In this document: positions 9,252 through 18,708 of the stretch, piece after piece
Layout of the letters: every line of letters begins with the position of its first letter
Position numbering within the stretch: position 1 is the first letter of the stretch
Assembly: GCF_947494875.1 (NCBI RefSeq)
Contig: NZ_CANLWM010000004.1
Span: forward strand, 186,001-250,000
Source: an uncultured Williamsia sp.
GTDB lineage: Bacteria; Actinomycetota; Actinomycetes; Mycobacteriales; Mycobacteriaceae
DNA length: 64,000 nt
Direction: 5' to 3'
Program-made: the position numbers and the translations under genes
Notes under the pieces: generated by a model
What the model saw: the letters and a program-made list of their open reading frames with translations, nothing else
What the model was told of the DNA's origin: nothing
Database searches by the model: none

Positions 9252-10003
9252 TAGAGCCTGGCCAGCACGGTCTCGGCGCCGACCGCCCGCTGTCCGGGGA
9301 GGACCTCGGGGTCGGTTCCCGCGGGGAGGTACACGTCGACGCGGGACCCGAAACGGATCAGCCCGTAGGTCTCCCCGAGCCCGACGCGGTCTCCGGCGCT
9401 CTTCTCGTTCACGATGCGGCGCGCGAGCAGTCCGGCGATCTGCACGACACCGATGTCGACGCCGTCGTCGGTGCGGAGGTGCATGCAGGTGCGTTCGTTC
9501 TCGGCGCTGGCCTCCGGCAGGTCCGCGGACAGGAACCGGCCGGGGGTGTGCGTCACCGACACGACCTCACCGCCGACGGGACTGCGCTGGACGTGGACGT
9601 CGAGGATGCTCAGGAACGTCGACACCCGCGGCAGTGGCTCCGATCCGAGGCCGAGTTCGGGCGGCGGCAGCGCGACGTCGACGAGGGTGATCTCCCCGTC
9701 CGCGGGCGCGACGACCGCGCCGGGTGCGGTCGGCGGCACGCGATCGGGGTGCCGGAAGAAGGCGGCGCAGACCACCGATGCGGCCAGCGCCGGCGTGCGG
9801 ATCCAGCGGCGGTTCCGGCCCGCGAGCGCGAGCGCCGCGGGTGCCGCGACGAACGGCAGACCGGCGGGGTGCACCGGCGGCAGCGTGTGACCGACGAGCT
9901 CGACGACGTGCGTGAGGCCGCGGGTGTGGCGGGTCAGGCGGCCCCGATCGCCGACCGGGGCACCGGGGACAGCGGAGGCGGCGGGCTTCGGGCGTCGTGC
10001 CAC
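9251..10003 (-). CDS. psd: phosphatidylserine decarboxylase proenzyme
   Basis: The enzyme decarboxylates phosphatidylserine to phosphatidylethanolamine. It is a proenzyme that cleaves itself at a Gly-Ser bond to form a pyruvoyl cofactor: LIRFGSR near the C-terminus marks Gly219-Ser220. Other family motifs are present ([32 protein letters not shown]). At 250 residues it matches the short actinobacterial form. The GTG at 10003 was chosen because the protein then begins with a basic ARRPKP segment like known mycobacterial Psd; an open frame extends further upstream but has no support. moeA lies 115 bases upstream on the same strand and pssA follows directly. Confidence 0.93.
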   Translation of the reverse strand: MARRPKPAASAVPGAPVGDRGRLTRHTRGLTHVVELVGHTLPPVHPAGLPFVAAPAALALAGRNRRWIRTPALAASVVCAAFFRHPDRVPPTAPGAVVAPADGEITLVDVALPPPELGLGSEPLPRVSTFLSILDVHVQRSPVGGEVVSVTHTPGRFLSADLPEASAENERTCMHLRTDDGVDIGVVQIAGLLARRIVNEKSAGDRVGLGETYGLIRFGSRVDVYLPAGTDPEVLPGQRAVGAETVLARL

Positions 10004-10118
10004 GTGCCTCGACCATCCCTTCCTCGCCGGTGCGCCGGGCCTCGACGCGTCTGTTCGGAACGCCAGCGTAACGGCTCGCCCGAGGGCCCGGGAATCGTCG
10101 GGCGACGCCGCCCGCGGC

Positions 10119-11387
10119 TCAGTCGTCGAGCAGCAGGACGACGACGGTGTCACCGGACGCGACGTCGTCGGCGTCGGCGGGGATGTCGATGAGGGCGTTC
10201 GCCGAGGCCAGGTACCGCAGGTGATGCGACGACGGCGGTCCGATCGGCTGGACGCGCAGCGTCCCGTCGGGCGCGGTCTCGACGACGCCCCGCCGGAACT
10301 GGCGTTTCCCGCGCGGTGATCGCAGGTCGTCGGTGAGGACGGCGGTCGAGCGGGGGCGCTCCTGCGGCAGCCGGAGCGCGGCCCGCAGCGGCGGTCGGAC
10401 GAAGATCTCGAACGAGACCTGCGCGCTGACGGGGTTGCCGGGCAACGTGACGATCGGGACCGCGCGCCCCGACGCGGTGGTGTACCGGCCGCTGCCCTGC
10501 GGCATGCCGGGCTGCATCGCGACCTTCACGAACTCGACGTCGTCGCGGACCAGTGCGTCCTTGACGACCTCGTAGGCGCCGGCGCTGACGCCGCCGGAGG
10601 TGAGGACCAGGTCGGGTGGGTCGGCCGAGTCGACGACAGCGTCGAGGTGGGCGCGGAACTCGTCGACGTCGTCGGGGACGAAGTGCAGGGCGGAGGCCCG
10701 GGCACCCGCGGCGGTGACCGCGGCGCACAGCATCGCGCCGTTCGACTCGTGGATCTGCCCGTGCTGCAACGGTTCTCCGGCCGCCACCAGCTCGCTGCCG
10801 GTCGACAGGACGACGACGTGCGGGCGGGCGGGAACGGTGACCTCGGCGATCCCGAGTGCGGCCAGCAGGCCGATCTGCGGTGCGTTCAGCACGGTGCCTG
10901 CCGCCAGGGCGAGGTCGCCCGCGGCGATGTCGGAGCCGGCGCGGCGCACCGATGTCCCGGCGTCCACGGCCCGTCGGATGTCGACGGACTCCGTGCCGCC
11001 GTCGGTGTACTCGACCTGCACCACGGCGTCCGCGCCGGCGGGCATCGGTGCGCCGGTCATGATGCGGTGCGCGGTGCCCGGGGCCAGCGTCAGGACGTCG
11101 GTCCGCCCGGCCGGGATGTCGGCGGCGACCGGCAGCCGGGCGGGGGCGTCGTCGGAGGCACTCGCGACGTCCGCGGCACGGACGGCATACCCGTCCATCG
11201 CGGAGTTGTCGAAGCCCGGCAGCGAGATGGCGGCGTGGACGTCGTCGACGACCACGCGGCGCAGGGCGTCGGCGAGGGCGACCCGTTCTGGTTCGGGCGG
11301 GGTGATCAGGTCCGCGACGCGCCGGGCGTGCTCCTCGACCGGACGGAGGGTCTCGCCGGGCGCCAGCGGGTGGTCGTGTCCGCTCAC
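10119..11387 (-). CDS. moeA: molybdopterin molybdenumtransferase MoeA
   Basis: MoeA inserts molybdate into adenylylated molybdopterin to finish the molybdenum cofactor. The 422-residue protein has the N-terminal MoeA linker region with [11 protein letters not shown], the [12 protein letters not shown] segment, the central MoCF-binding domain ([22 protein letters not shown]) and the C-terminal beta domain. The start is the GTG at 11387, overlapping the M20 peptidase stop (GTGA). The long open frame upstream of it is only a shadow. It precedes psd and pssA on the same strand. Confidence 0.94.
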   Translation of the reverse strand: MSGHDHPLAPGETLRPVEEHARRVADLITPPEPERVALADALRRVVVDDVHAAISLPGFDNSAMDGYAVRAADVASASDDAPARLPVAADIPAGRTDVLTLAPGTAHRIMTGAPMPAGADAVVQVEYTDGGTESVDIRRAVDAGTSVRRAGSDIAAGDLALAAGTVLNAPQIGLLAALGIAEVTVPARPHVVVLSTGSELVAAGEPLQHGQIHESNGAMLCAAVTAAGARASALHFVPDDVDEFRAHLDAVVDSADPPDLVLTSGGVSAGAYEVVKDALVRDDVEFVKVAMQPGMPQGSGRYTTASGRAVPIVTLPGNPVSAQVSFEIFVRPPLRAALRLPQERPRSTAVLTDDLRSPRGKRQFRRGVVETAPDGTLRVQPIGPPSSHHLRYLASANALIDIPADADDVASGDTVVVLLLDD

Positions 11388-12790
11388 GCGGTCGTGCCGG
11401 TCGCGGCGAGTGCCCGCAGGAACAACGCCTCCGACAGTGCGGTGCGGGCGATCTCGTCGGGATCGACGCTCTCGTCGGCGGCGTGGATACGGCAGCGGGG
11501 CTCCTCCACACCGAGCAGGGCGATCTCGGCGTCGGGACAGATCTCCGACAGCACCGTGCAGAGCGGGATGGAGCCGCCCTGTCCCGACCGCACGACGGGA
11601 CGTCCGTAGGCCTCCTCCATCGCCGCGGTCAGGGCCTGGTACCCGGGGCCGCTGGTGTCGGCGGCGAACGGTGCGCCGGCCGCCTCGGGCTCGACCGTGA
11701 CCCGTGCGTGCCAGGGGATGTGTGCGCGCAGATGGGCTTCCAGCGCGTCCCGGGCGTGTGCCGGATCGATCCCCGGCGGCACGCGGAGGTTCAGCACGGC
11801 CGCGGCGTGCGGGGCGATCGCCGACGCGGCGTTCTGCGTCGACGGAGCGTCGATCCCGATGACCGTCACCGCCGGCCGCGCCCACACCATGTCCTCCGGT
11901 GGTGCCGAACCGAGGAGGTCGACCCCGTCGAGGACGGTGGCGTCGGATCGGAAGGTGTCCGCGTCGTAGGGGGCGCCGTCGAACGTGCCGGTGGCGTCGA
12001 GACCGTCGACGGTGGTGTTCCCGTCGGCGTCCCGCAGGCTCGCCAGCCCGGCGATCAGTGCGGCGAGGGCGTCCGGTGCGGCGCCGCCGAACTGGCCGGA
12101 GTGCACCCGGGATCCCAGGGTCTCGACGGTGACCTTTACGTTCACGACGCCGCGCAGGCTGGTGGTCAGGGTCGGCGTCCCGATGGCGACGTTGCCGGTG
12201 TCGCAGACGAGGATGACGTCCGCGGCGAACAACTCGGGCTGTTCCCGCGCGAGGTGGTCGAGGCCCTCGCCCCCGGCCTCCTCGGACCCCTCGATCACGA
12301 CGCGGATCCCGACTCCGAACCCTGCGGTCTCGTCGTCGTGGAGTGCCCGCAGTGCGGTGAGGTGGGCGACCACGTTGCCCTTGCAGTCCGCCGCGCCGCG
12401 TCCGTACCAGCGGCCGTCACGCTCGGTGAGGGTGAACGGGGACGACGCCCAGTCCGCCTCGTCGACGGGTTGCACGTCGTGGTGGGCGTACAGCAGGACG
12501 GTGGGGGAGCCCTCGGGTCCCGGGTGATGGCCGATGACGGCGTGGCTCCCGTCGACCGTGCAGATCGTCGAGCACGGCACACCCGCCTCGGTGAAGGCGT
12601 CCACCACCCACGTCGCGGCGTCCTGGCAGGCCTGCTCGCGCCCCGGTGCGCCGTGGACGGACGGGAACGCGACCAGCTCGGCGAGGTCGGTGCGGGCGCG
12701 CGCCATGAGGTCGTCGACGACCGGGCGCAGAGGGGTCGTGGCGGTCGCGGTGTCGGCCGGATCCGGCATCGGGGGCATGGGTCTCAGCAT
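11384..12790 (-). CDS. M20 family dipeptidase/deacylase
   Basis: This is a zinc metallopeptidase of the M20 family, probably a cytoplasmic dipeptidase. Visible metal-site motifs are LLYAHHDVQPV, GRGAADCKGN, VIEGSEEAGGEG, VCDTGN and, near the end, CRIHAADESV. The dimerisation (lid) domain with SRVHSGQFGGAAPDAL is present. The length, about 468 residues, is normal for the family. The start is uncertain: ATGs at 12790, 12778 and 12769 and a GTG at 12805 are all in frame and none has a clear ribosome site. The gene ends inside the moeA start, so the two are coupled. The substrate cannot be read from sequence. Confidence 0.88.
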   Translation of the reverse strand: MLRPMPPMPDPADTATATTPLRPVVDDLMARARTDLAELVAFPSVHGAPGREQACQDAATWVVDAFTEAGVPCSTICTVDGSHAVIGHHPGPEGSPTVLLYAHHDVQPVDEADWASSPFTLTERDGRWYGRGAADCKGNVVAHLTALRALHDDETAGFGVGIRVVIEGSEEAGGEGLDHLAREQPELFAADVILVCDTGNVAIGTPTLTTSLRGVVNVKVTVETLGSRVHSGQFGGAAPDALAALIAGLASLRDADGNTTVDGLDATGTFDGAPYDADTFRSDATVLDGVDLLGSAPPEDMVWARPAVTVIGIDAPSTQNAASAIAPHAAAVLNLRVPPGIDPAHARDALEAHLRAHIPWHARVTVEPEAAGAPFAADTSGPGYQALTAAMEEAYGRPVVRSGQGGSIPLCTVLSEICPDAEIALLGVEEPRCRIHAADESVDPDEIARTALSEALFLRALAATGTTA

Positions 12791-12860
12791 GCCAGTGCCG
12801 GACACGGTGTGACCGGCACAGGGGCGACGGCCTCGGGGGGCGACGCGCGCAGGGGGCGAC

Positions 12861-12866
12861 TAGATT
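12861..12866 (+). promoter_or_regulatory. -10 element of HAD phosphatase gene (leaderless)
   Basis: TAGATT is followed by six bases and the ATG at 12873. Confidence 0.55.
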
Positions 12867-12872
12867 CGCGTC

Positions 12873-13670
12873 ATGACCGGGTTGCTGCTGGACATCGACG
12901 GGGTGCTCGTCACCTCGTGGCGCCCGCTGCCCGGTGCCGTGGAGGCACTCGACGCGCTCGAACGGCAGGGCGTGCCGCGGATGTTCCTGACGAACACCAC
13001 CTCCCGGTCGCGGCATCAGATCGCCGAGGCGCTGACCGGGTGCGGCCTGCGCGTCGACGCCGAGGAGATCCTCTCGGCCGCCCGCCTCACCGCCGAGTTC
13101 CTCGTCTCGGAGTACCCGGATCGTCGCGTGTGGGTGCTGAACAAGGGGCCGGTCGCCGAGGACATGTCGGGGGTGCAGATCGTCGACGGTCCGGACGACG
13201 ACCCCGAGGTGATCGTGCTGGGCGGCGCGGGTTCGGTGTTCACCCACGACGCGATGTCGCGGGTGCTGCAGATGATGTTGCGGGGGATCCCGGTCGTCGC
13301 GATGCACCGGTCGATGACGTGGTCGACCGACGAGGGCGTCAAGATCGACACCGGGGTCTACCTCGAGGGGCTGGAGAAGGCTGCGGGCCAGTCGATCCGG
13401 GCGATCGGGAAGCCGTCGCCGATCGGGTTCCGGTCCGCGGTCGAGATGCTCGGCATGGAGCCGACGTCGGTGGTGATGGTCGGCGACGACCTGCACAACG
13501 ACGTCCTCGGGGCGCAGGCGTCGGCGTTGCGGGGAGTTTTGGTGCGCACCGGGAAGTTCCGTGCCGACGAGCTGGACAGGGTCCTCGCCGACGAGTTCGG
13601 TCCCGTCCCCGACCACGTCATCGACTCGATCGCCGACCTGCCGGAACTCGTGGAGTCCCTCGCCGTCTGA
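12873..13670 (+). CDS. HAD-IIA family phosphatase (NagD/LHPP-like)
   Basis: The protein carries all HAD motifs: DIDGVLV with two Asp (residues 7 and 9), LTNTT, GKPSP with the catalytic Lys, and VGDDLHND. The large cap insertion between motifs II and III places it in subfamily IIA with NagD and the LHPP-type phosphatases. At 265 residues it is full length. It probably hydrolyses a small phosphorylated metabolite in the cytoplasm, unknown which. The ATG lies six bases after a TAGATT element, so the transcript is probably leaderless. It is divergent from the M20 peptidase gene and converges on the SRPBCC gene. Confidence 0.88.
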   Translation: MTGLLLDIDGVLVTSWRPLPGAVEALDALERQGVPRMFLTNTTSRSRHQIAEALTGCGLRVDAEEILSAARLTAEFLVSEYPDRRVWVLNKGPVAEDMSGVQIVDGPDDDPEVIVLGGAGSVFTHDAMSRVLQMMLRGIPVVAMHRSMTWSTDEGVKIDTGVYLEGLEKAAGQSIRAIGKPSPIGFRSAVEMLGMEPTSVVMVGDDLHNDVLGAQASALRGVLVRTGKFRADELDRVLADEFGPVPDHVIDSIADLPELVESLAV

Positions 13671-13684
13671 CGCGGGCGCGTGTG

Positions 13685-14146
13685 TCAGCCGCGCTCGGCG
13701 GCTGCCTTGATCTTCATCAGGGTCTCGCGCATGCCCTCGTCGAGCTCGGCGTCGAACGACTCGGTGCCACCCATCGCGAGGCCGATCAGCGTCGACGAGA
13801 CCTTCGTGGTCTGACCGTTCTTCGCCTCACGACGCTCGGTGAGACGCACACCGCTGTCGGTGGGGGTGATCTCGAATCCCCACACCGTGCGGTTCTCGGC
13901 GATCCGGTAGGCGATCTTCCTGTTCGGCTCGAACGTGACGACCTTCGCCGTGGTCGGCCAGACCAGCAGCCCGCGCTTGTTGACGTTGATGGTCTTCGCG
14001 CCGAGCCGAACCGTGCCACCCCGCACGATCACCTTGCGGCACTGCGGACTCCACTCGCCCATCCGCGACAGGTCGGAGACGATCGACCACACCTTCTCGG
14101 GGGTGGCGGCGATCTCGGTCGACTGCTCGAGCAGTGGGGCGGCCAT
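13685..14146 (-). CDS. SRPBCC-family (polyketide cyclase/START-like) protein
   Basis: The 153 residues form the usual helix-grip pattern: EIAATPEKVWSIVSDL at the start, MGEWSPQC, and a long C-terminal helix with TLMKIKAAAERG. Such proteins bind small hydrophobic ligands; no catalytic residue is evident. A ribosome site AAGGAG lies 5 bases before the ATG. It is the third gene after two acyl-CoA dehydrogenases on the same strand (82-base gap), which suggests, but does not prove, a role with acyl or steroid-like substrates. Confidence 0.8.
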   Translation of the reverse strand: MAAPLLEQSTEIAATPEKVWSIVSDLSRMGEWSPQCRKVIVRGGTVRLGAKTINVNKRGLLVWPTTAKVVTFEPNRKIAYRIAENRTVWGFEITPTDSGVRLTERREAKNGQTTKVSSTLIGLAMGGTESFDAELDEGMRETLMKIKAAAERG

Positions 14147-14228
14147 GGGACTCCTTCGTCGCGGGGGCGAGGTGAGTGTAACCGGGCGTACCCGACACCC
14201 ACCCGCCCCCGGACGACGGAGGCGAGCG

Positions 14229-15353
14229 TCAGATCAGGGTGAGCATGTCGTGATCGGCGACGGAGTCCGAGAGCACGCGCAGGTGGTCGTCGGCGGTGCC
14301 GATGGTGCGGGCGATCGCCGTCAACCGGCTGACGACGTGACCCACGGGGTACTCCGCCGTCAGGCCGATGCCGCCGTGCAGCTGGATGGTCTCCTGACCG
14401 ATCAGCCGCGCCGACCGGCAGATCTGCAGCTTCGCGCGCGACGCGGTGGCCGGGTCGACGTCGTCGTCGGCCAGTCGCATGGTGGCGTACGTGCTGATGC
14501 TGCGGGCCAGCTCGAGTTCCACGTACATGTTCGCGGCGCGGTGGGTGAGGGCCTGGAACGTCTTCAGCGGGACACCGAACTGCTTGCGCGACTTGAGGTA
14601 CTCGGTCGTCTGGTCGAGCGCCTGCTCCATGGCGCCGACGGCCTCGGCGCACAGCAGGGTCTGGGTGACGACCTCGGTCTTCGTGATGACCGCGGCGGCG
14701 TCGTCCACGGGCAGGTGGGTGGCCTCGGCGCCGTCGAACGTGATGCGGGCTGCCCGACGGCGATCGTGGGTGCGCAGAGCGGTGCGGGTGACACCGGTTG
14801 CGTCCGCGTCGACGACGAACAGGGCGGGTGCGCCGTCGAGAGTGGCGGTGACCAGGAACTTCCCGGCGACGTCACCGGCGAGGACCGGGGTCTTCGTGCC
14901 GGTGAGTGTGTGGCTGTCACCCGAGGCGGTCGCCGTGGTCGACAGCGCGGCCGCGGGCCAGCGGTCGCCCGGCTCGTCGTGCGCGTAGGCCAGCACGAGT
15001 CCGCCGCTCGCGACGGCCTCGACGATCTGACCCCGCAGGGCGTCGTCGGTGGTGGCGGCGACGGCGACGCCGGGGGTGGCCATGCCGGTGATGAACGGCT
15101 CGGGCGCCAGCGATCGACCGAACTCGCCTGCGACGACGGCGGTCTCGGCGAAGCCGGCGCCGGCGCCGCCGTCCTCCTCGGAGAACGGCAGGCCGAGGAT
15201 GCCGATCTCGGCGAGCGAGCTCCACACCTTCTCGCTCCAGCCGCGGTCGGTCTCGGCGACGTCGCGCAGCTTCTCGACGTCGTAGGCGCGCCCGAGCACC
15301 TCGCGGGCGGTGTCACGCAGGAGCGTCTGCTCCTCGGTCAGTTCGAAATCCAT
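14229..15353 (-). CDS. acyl-CoA dehydrogenase family protein (short partner, 374 aa)
   Basis: This FAD-dependent flavoprotein of the acyl-CoA dehydrogenase family begins MDFELTEEQ and has the LGLPFSEEDGGAGAG segment and the C-terminal QLHGGIGLTAEYPVG motif. It is of the shorter, more divergent type that in Mycobacteriales often pairs with a second dehydrogenase encoded next door. The canonical Glu near the C-terminus (YEG in medium-chain enzymes) is not recognisable. The neighbouring gene at 15408-16580, 54 bases upstream, is the likely partner, and the two could make a heterotetramer. The substrate is unknown. Confidence 0.9.
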   Translation of the reverse strand: MDFELTEEQTLLRDTAREVLGRAYDVEKLRDVAETDRGWSEKVWSSLAEIGILGLPFSEEDGGAGAGFAETAVVAGEFGRSLAPEPFITGMATPGVAVAATTDDALRGQIVEAVASGGLVLAYAHDEPGDRWPAAALSTTATASGDSHTLTGTKTPVLAGDVAGKFLVTATLDGAPALFVVDADATGVTRTALRTHDRRRAARITFDGAEATHLPVDDAAAVITKTEVVTQTLLCAEAVGAMEQALDQTTEYLKSRKQFGVPLKTFQALTHRAANMYVELELARSISTYATMRLADDDVDPATASRAKLQICRSARLIGQETIQLHGGIGLTAEYPVGHVVSRLTAIARTIGTADDHLRVLSDSVADHDMLTLI

Positions 15354-15407
15354 GGGGGAGTGACCCTCTCGTGGGTTCTGTTCGGGGGAGTGGGTGAGGG
15401 GCGCGGT

Positions 15408-16580
15408 CTACAGACCGAGGATGCCGCGGGAGATGATCTGACGCTGGACCTCCGACGACCCGCCGTAGATCGAGACCTTGCGGGTGTTGAGGTAGGTCGG
15501 CATCGCGAGGTGCGCCCACTCCGAGTCGTCGACGGCCGGGTCGAAGACGGTGAGGGCGTCGTTGCCGGCCAGGTCGGTCATCAGCTCGGTGACGTCCTGC
15601 GTGAGCTCACTGCCGCGCAGCTTGAGCACCGACGACGCCGGGTTCGGCTTGCCGCCGGTCTCCGACGCTATGACACGCAGCTGCGTCAGTTCCAGTGCGA
15701 GCAGGGCGTTCTCGAGTTCGACGAACCGCGCACGCATGTGCGGGTCGTCGAGCAGGGTGCCGTTCGCGGTCGAGATCGACGCGGCGAGCTCCTTGGCGCG
15801 GGCGAGACGGATCTTGTTGTACGAGACCCGGGCGATGCCGCCGCGCTCGTTGGACAGCAGGAACTTGGCGTAGCTCCAGCCCTCGTTCTCCTCGCCGACG
15901 AGGTTCTCCACCGGGACACGCACGTCGGTGAACCAGACCTCGTTGACCTCGTGGCCGCCGTCGATGAGCTGGATCGGGCGGCGCTCGATGCCCTCGGAGT
16001 TCATGTCGATGAGCAGGAAGCTGATGCCGGCCTGCTTCTTCGGGGCGTCCGGGTCGGTGCGGACGAGGCAGAAGATCCAGTCGGCGTACTGCGCCAACGT
16101 GGTCCACGTCTTCTGGCCGTTGACGATGTAGTGGTCACCGTCGCGGACGGCCTTGGTCTTGAGCGACGCCAGGTCGGACCCGGCCTCGGGCTCGGAGAAG
16201 CCCTGGCACCACCAGATGTCGAGGTTGGCCGTCGCGGGCAGGAACCGGTCCTTGATCTCCTGCGACCCGAACTGGGCGATCACCGGACCGACCATCGCGG
16301 CGTTGAACGCCAGCGGTTCGGGCACTGCCGCCAGGTTCAGCTGGTCCTGCCAGATGTGGCGCTGCACGGGGGTCCAGTCCTTGCCGCCGACCTCGACGGG
16401 CCAGTTCGGGACCGCGATGCCCTCCTCGTTGAGGATGCGCTGGGACGTGATGATGTCGTCGGGGAACTTCAGGGCGCCCTTGGCGGAACGCTCGCGGATC
16501 TCCTTGGGGATCTTCGTGGTGAAGAACGTCCGCATCTCGTCGCGGAAAGCCGCCTCGTCGGGCGTGAGCTGCAGGTGCAT
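15408..16580 (-). CDS. acyl-CoA dehydrogenase (long partner, 390 aa)
   Basis: The product starts MHLQLTPDEAAF and has the acyl-CoA dehydrogenase domains in order: N-terminal helical domain, middle beta domain with WWCQGFSEPEAGSDLASL and GQKTWTT, and C-terminal helices ending YGGSSEVQRQIISRGILG. The YGG replaces the YEG of medium-chain enzymes, so the catalytic base must come from elsewhere, as in several long-chain and steroid-type members. The ATG at 16580 is preceded by AAGGAGG that nearly abuts it, an unusually tight spacing. It is the first of three same-strand genes with the 374-residue dehydrogenase and the SRPBCC protein. Confidence 0.9.
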   Translation of the reverse strand: MHLQLTPDEAAFRDEMRTFFTTKIPKEIRERSAKGALKFPDDIITSQRILNEEGIAVPNWPVEVGGKDWTPVQRHIWQDQLNLAAVPEPLAFNAAMVGPVIAQFGSQEIKDRFLPATANLDIWWCQGFSEPEAGSDLASLKTKAVRDGDHYIVNGQKTWTTLAQYADWIFCLVRTDPDAPKKQAGISFLLIDMNSEGIERRPIQLIDGGHEVNEVWFTDVRVPVENLVGEENEGWSYAKFLLSNERGGIARVSYNKIRLARAKELAASISTANGTLLDDPHMRARFVELENALLALELTQLRVIASETGGKPNPASSVLKLRGSELTQDVTELMTDLAGNDALTVFDPAVDDSEWAHLAMPTYLNTRKVSIYGGSSEVQRQIISRGILGL

Positions 16581-16733
16581 ACCTCCTTGATACTCCCGGG
16601 TAACCAGCGGTGGAAGCACGACCCCGTATCGACGACCGGCCGAGAGGTCGCAGGTCGGCAACGACGAATCGGACACGAGGCGGCCGGCGGTGCGCTGAGA
16701 TGAGGTCGGGGGCCGGCGAGAGGTGGCTCGGGG

Positions 16734-18704
16734 ATGTCGTTCGTCCTGGGGTTCGCGCCCTGGATCCTGTTCTGGGTGCTCGTGGGCAACACGGGTTTCG
16801 TCGTCGCCGTCGCGTGTGCGACGGGCGCCGCCCTCATCGGCTCGGCCGTCTCCCGGCGGCGGGACGGGCGGTGGCGGTCGCTCGACGTCGGGACCGCGGT
16901 CGTGTTCGTCGTGCTCCTCGTCGCCGCGTCGGGCCTCGACGATTCCGTGCTCGAGCGCTGGCTGCAGCCCGCCGGCAATCTCGGGCTGTTCCTCGTCGCG
17001 CTCGTGGGTGTTCTCGTCGGGCGGCCATTCGTCCGGGAGTACGCAGCCGACGCCGTCGACGCCGTGACCGCCCGCACCGACGGGTTCCGCACCATCACGC
17101 TGGCGATGACGTGGATGTGGGTCGCCGCGTTCGCGGTGATGACGGCGGTGTCGTTCGTGCCGCCGATCGTCGACGGCGCCGCGACCGTCCGCGACGCCGA
17201 CCGGCCGCTGTCCGTCGTCTGCTACTGGGTGATCCCGTTCGTTGTGCTCGGCGTCGCCGGTGCCCTGTCCGGGCTGTTCCCGCCGTGGTTCGACCGGCAG
17301 ACGGCGAGGATCGCGGAGCGGTCGGTGCCCGCCGAACCGGTCGAACAGCCCGCGGCACCCCCGGACATCGCCGGCGGGGCCGTGACGCTGGACCTCCCGG
17401 ACGCGAGCCGTCACGACGAACCGTTCGTGGTCGTGGTCGCGGGCCTCGACCCGGAGACGGTCGTCGAGATGGAGTGCGCGGGCGTCGACCTGGTGGGTCG
17501 GCGGTGGTCGTCGCGCGCCCGGTTCGCGGTGACGGCCGACGGGACGGTCGACTCCGGCCGCGACGCACCCCACGACGGCGACTGGCCGGCGGCGGATCCG
17601 GCCGCCCCGATCTGGGCGATGCGTCCGGAGTCGACAGACGGCCTCGTCGACGAGATGTTCGTGCCGCCGGCGGGCGCGTGGACGGTGACCGTCACGGTCC
17701 GGCAGGACGACGCAGACCTGGTGCGCCGCTCCGTCACTCGGTCACACGGCGATCGCGACGTGCGCGTCGAGGACGTCGATCTCGGTGGCCGGGACGGGGT
17801 GGTCGCCCGACCGGCCGGTGATCGCCCGGCGGCGGGATGGCCGATCGTGCTGTGTTTCGGGGGATCCGAGGGTGGCGTCGACTCGCAGCGGTCGACGGTG
17901 GCGATGCTGGCCTCCCACGGCCATCTGGCCGTCGCGGTCTCGTGGGTGGACGAGCCCGGCGCACCGGACGAGGCGACCGTCGTGGACATCCCGCTCGAAC
18001 GCTTCACGCGGGCGGTCACGGAGGCGTGCGCGCTCGACGACGTGAACCCCCTACGCGTGGTGTGCGTGGGGATCTCACGAGGTGCCGAGGGATTGCTGGC
18101 GGCGGTCGCTCTGGCCGGCTCCGCGATCCGCGAGACCGTCCTGTCGGGCCTGGTGCTGGTGAGTCCGTCCTCGGTGAGCTGGCAGGCGGTCGGCCCCGAC
18201 GGCGACGTGCCGGACACGCCGTCGTGGCGGTGGTCCGGTGCACCCGTCCCCGCGGTGCCGGTCCCGACCGGACGCCTCATGCCGCAGCTGGTGTCGGAGG
18301 CGGCGACGGTCGGGCGTGACGTGGCCCGTGGTCGTCCGAGCCTGCTCCGGCTGTGGCCCGCCTACGCCGCAGGACTGGACGCGGCCGTCGCCGATGTCCC
18401 GTTGCCCGACGGGCCGGCGCTGGGTTCCGATGTGCCGGTGCCGGTCCTGTGCATCGCGGGCGCCGACGACGCGCTGTGGCCGTCGGCGCGGATGGCGCAC
18501 ACGCTGGTGCACGGGCGTGGATCCGGCGACGACCGGCTCGTGGTGCTGCCGGGCGCCGGGCACCTCATCCGGTTCGGCGAGTTCCCGACGGCCGCGCAGT
18601 GGACCGGTGGCATCGCGTTCGGGGGTGACCGCGTCGGTCAGGCACTGGGCCAGCGGGCGGCGCGAGGAGCGCTGCTGGAGTTCCTCACCCGCGCCGGGGA
18701 CTGA
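16734..18704 (+). CDS. membrane-anchored BAAT/acyl-CoA thioesterase-like alpha/beta hydrolase
   Basis: This 656-residue protein seems to join three parts. Residues 1-185 hold five or six hydrophobic segments. Residues about 215-340 resemble the N-terminal domain of acyl-CoA thioester hydrolase/BAAT proteins (RRWSSRARFAVTADG, then IWAMRPES). Residues about 350-656 are the alpha/beta-hydrolase domain (BAAT_C-like). A triad is visible: Ser448 in GISRG, Asp578 in GADD and His610 in GAGH, with GGSEGG as probable oxyanion region. Relatives in animals conjugate or hydrolyse acyl-CoAs and are soluble; bacterial ones are also usually soluble as far as I know. A Ser nucleophile predicts hydrolysis rather than amino-acid conjugation. 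It follows the divergent acyl-CoA dehydrogenase gene, which fits an acyl-CoA role. Confidence 0.75.
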   Translation: MSFVLGFAPWILFWVLVGNTGFVVAVACATGAALIGSAVSRRRDGRWRSLDVGTAVVFVVLLVAASGLDDSVLERWLQPAGNLGLFLVALVGVLVGRPFVREYAADAVDAVTARTDGFRTITLAMTWMWVAAFAVMTAVSFVPPIVDGAATVRDADRPLSVVCYWVIPFVVLGVAGALSGLFPPWFDRQTARIAERSVPAEPVEQPAAPPDIAGGAVTLDLPDASRHDEPFVVVVAGLDPETVVEMECAGVDLVGRRWSSRARFAVTADGTVDSGRDAPHDGDWPAADPAAPIWAMRPESTDGLVDEMFVPPAGAWTVTVTVRQDDADLVRRSVTRSHGDRDVRVEDVDLGGRDGVVARPAGDRPAAGWPIVLCFGGSEGGVDSQRSTVAMLASHGHLAVAVSWVDEPGAPDEATVVDIPLERFTRAVTEACALDDVNPLRVVCVGISRGAEGLLAAVALAGSAIRETVLSGLVLVSPSSVSWQAVGPDGDVPDTPSWRWSGAPVPAVPVPTGRLMPQLVSEAATVGRDVARGRPSLLRLWPAYAAGLDAAVADVPLPDGPALGSDVPVPVLCIAGADDALWPSARMAHTLVHGRGSGDDRLVVLPGAGHLIRFGEFPTAAQWTGGIAFGGDRVGQALGQRAARGALLEFLTRAGD

Positions 18705-18708
18705 CCGC

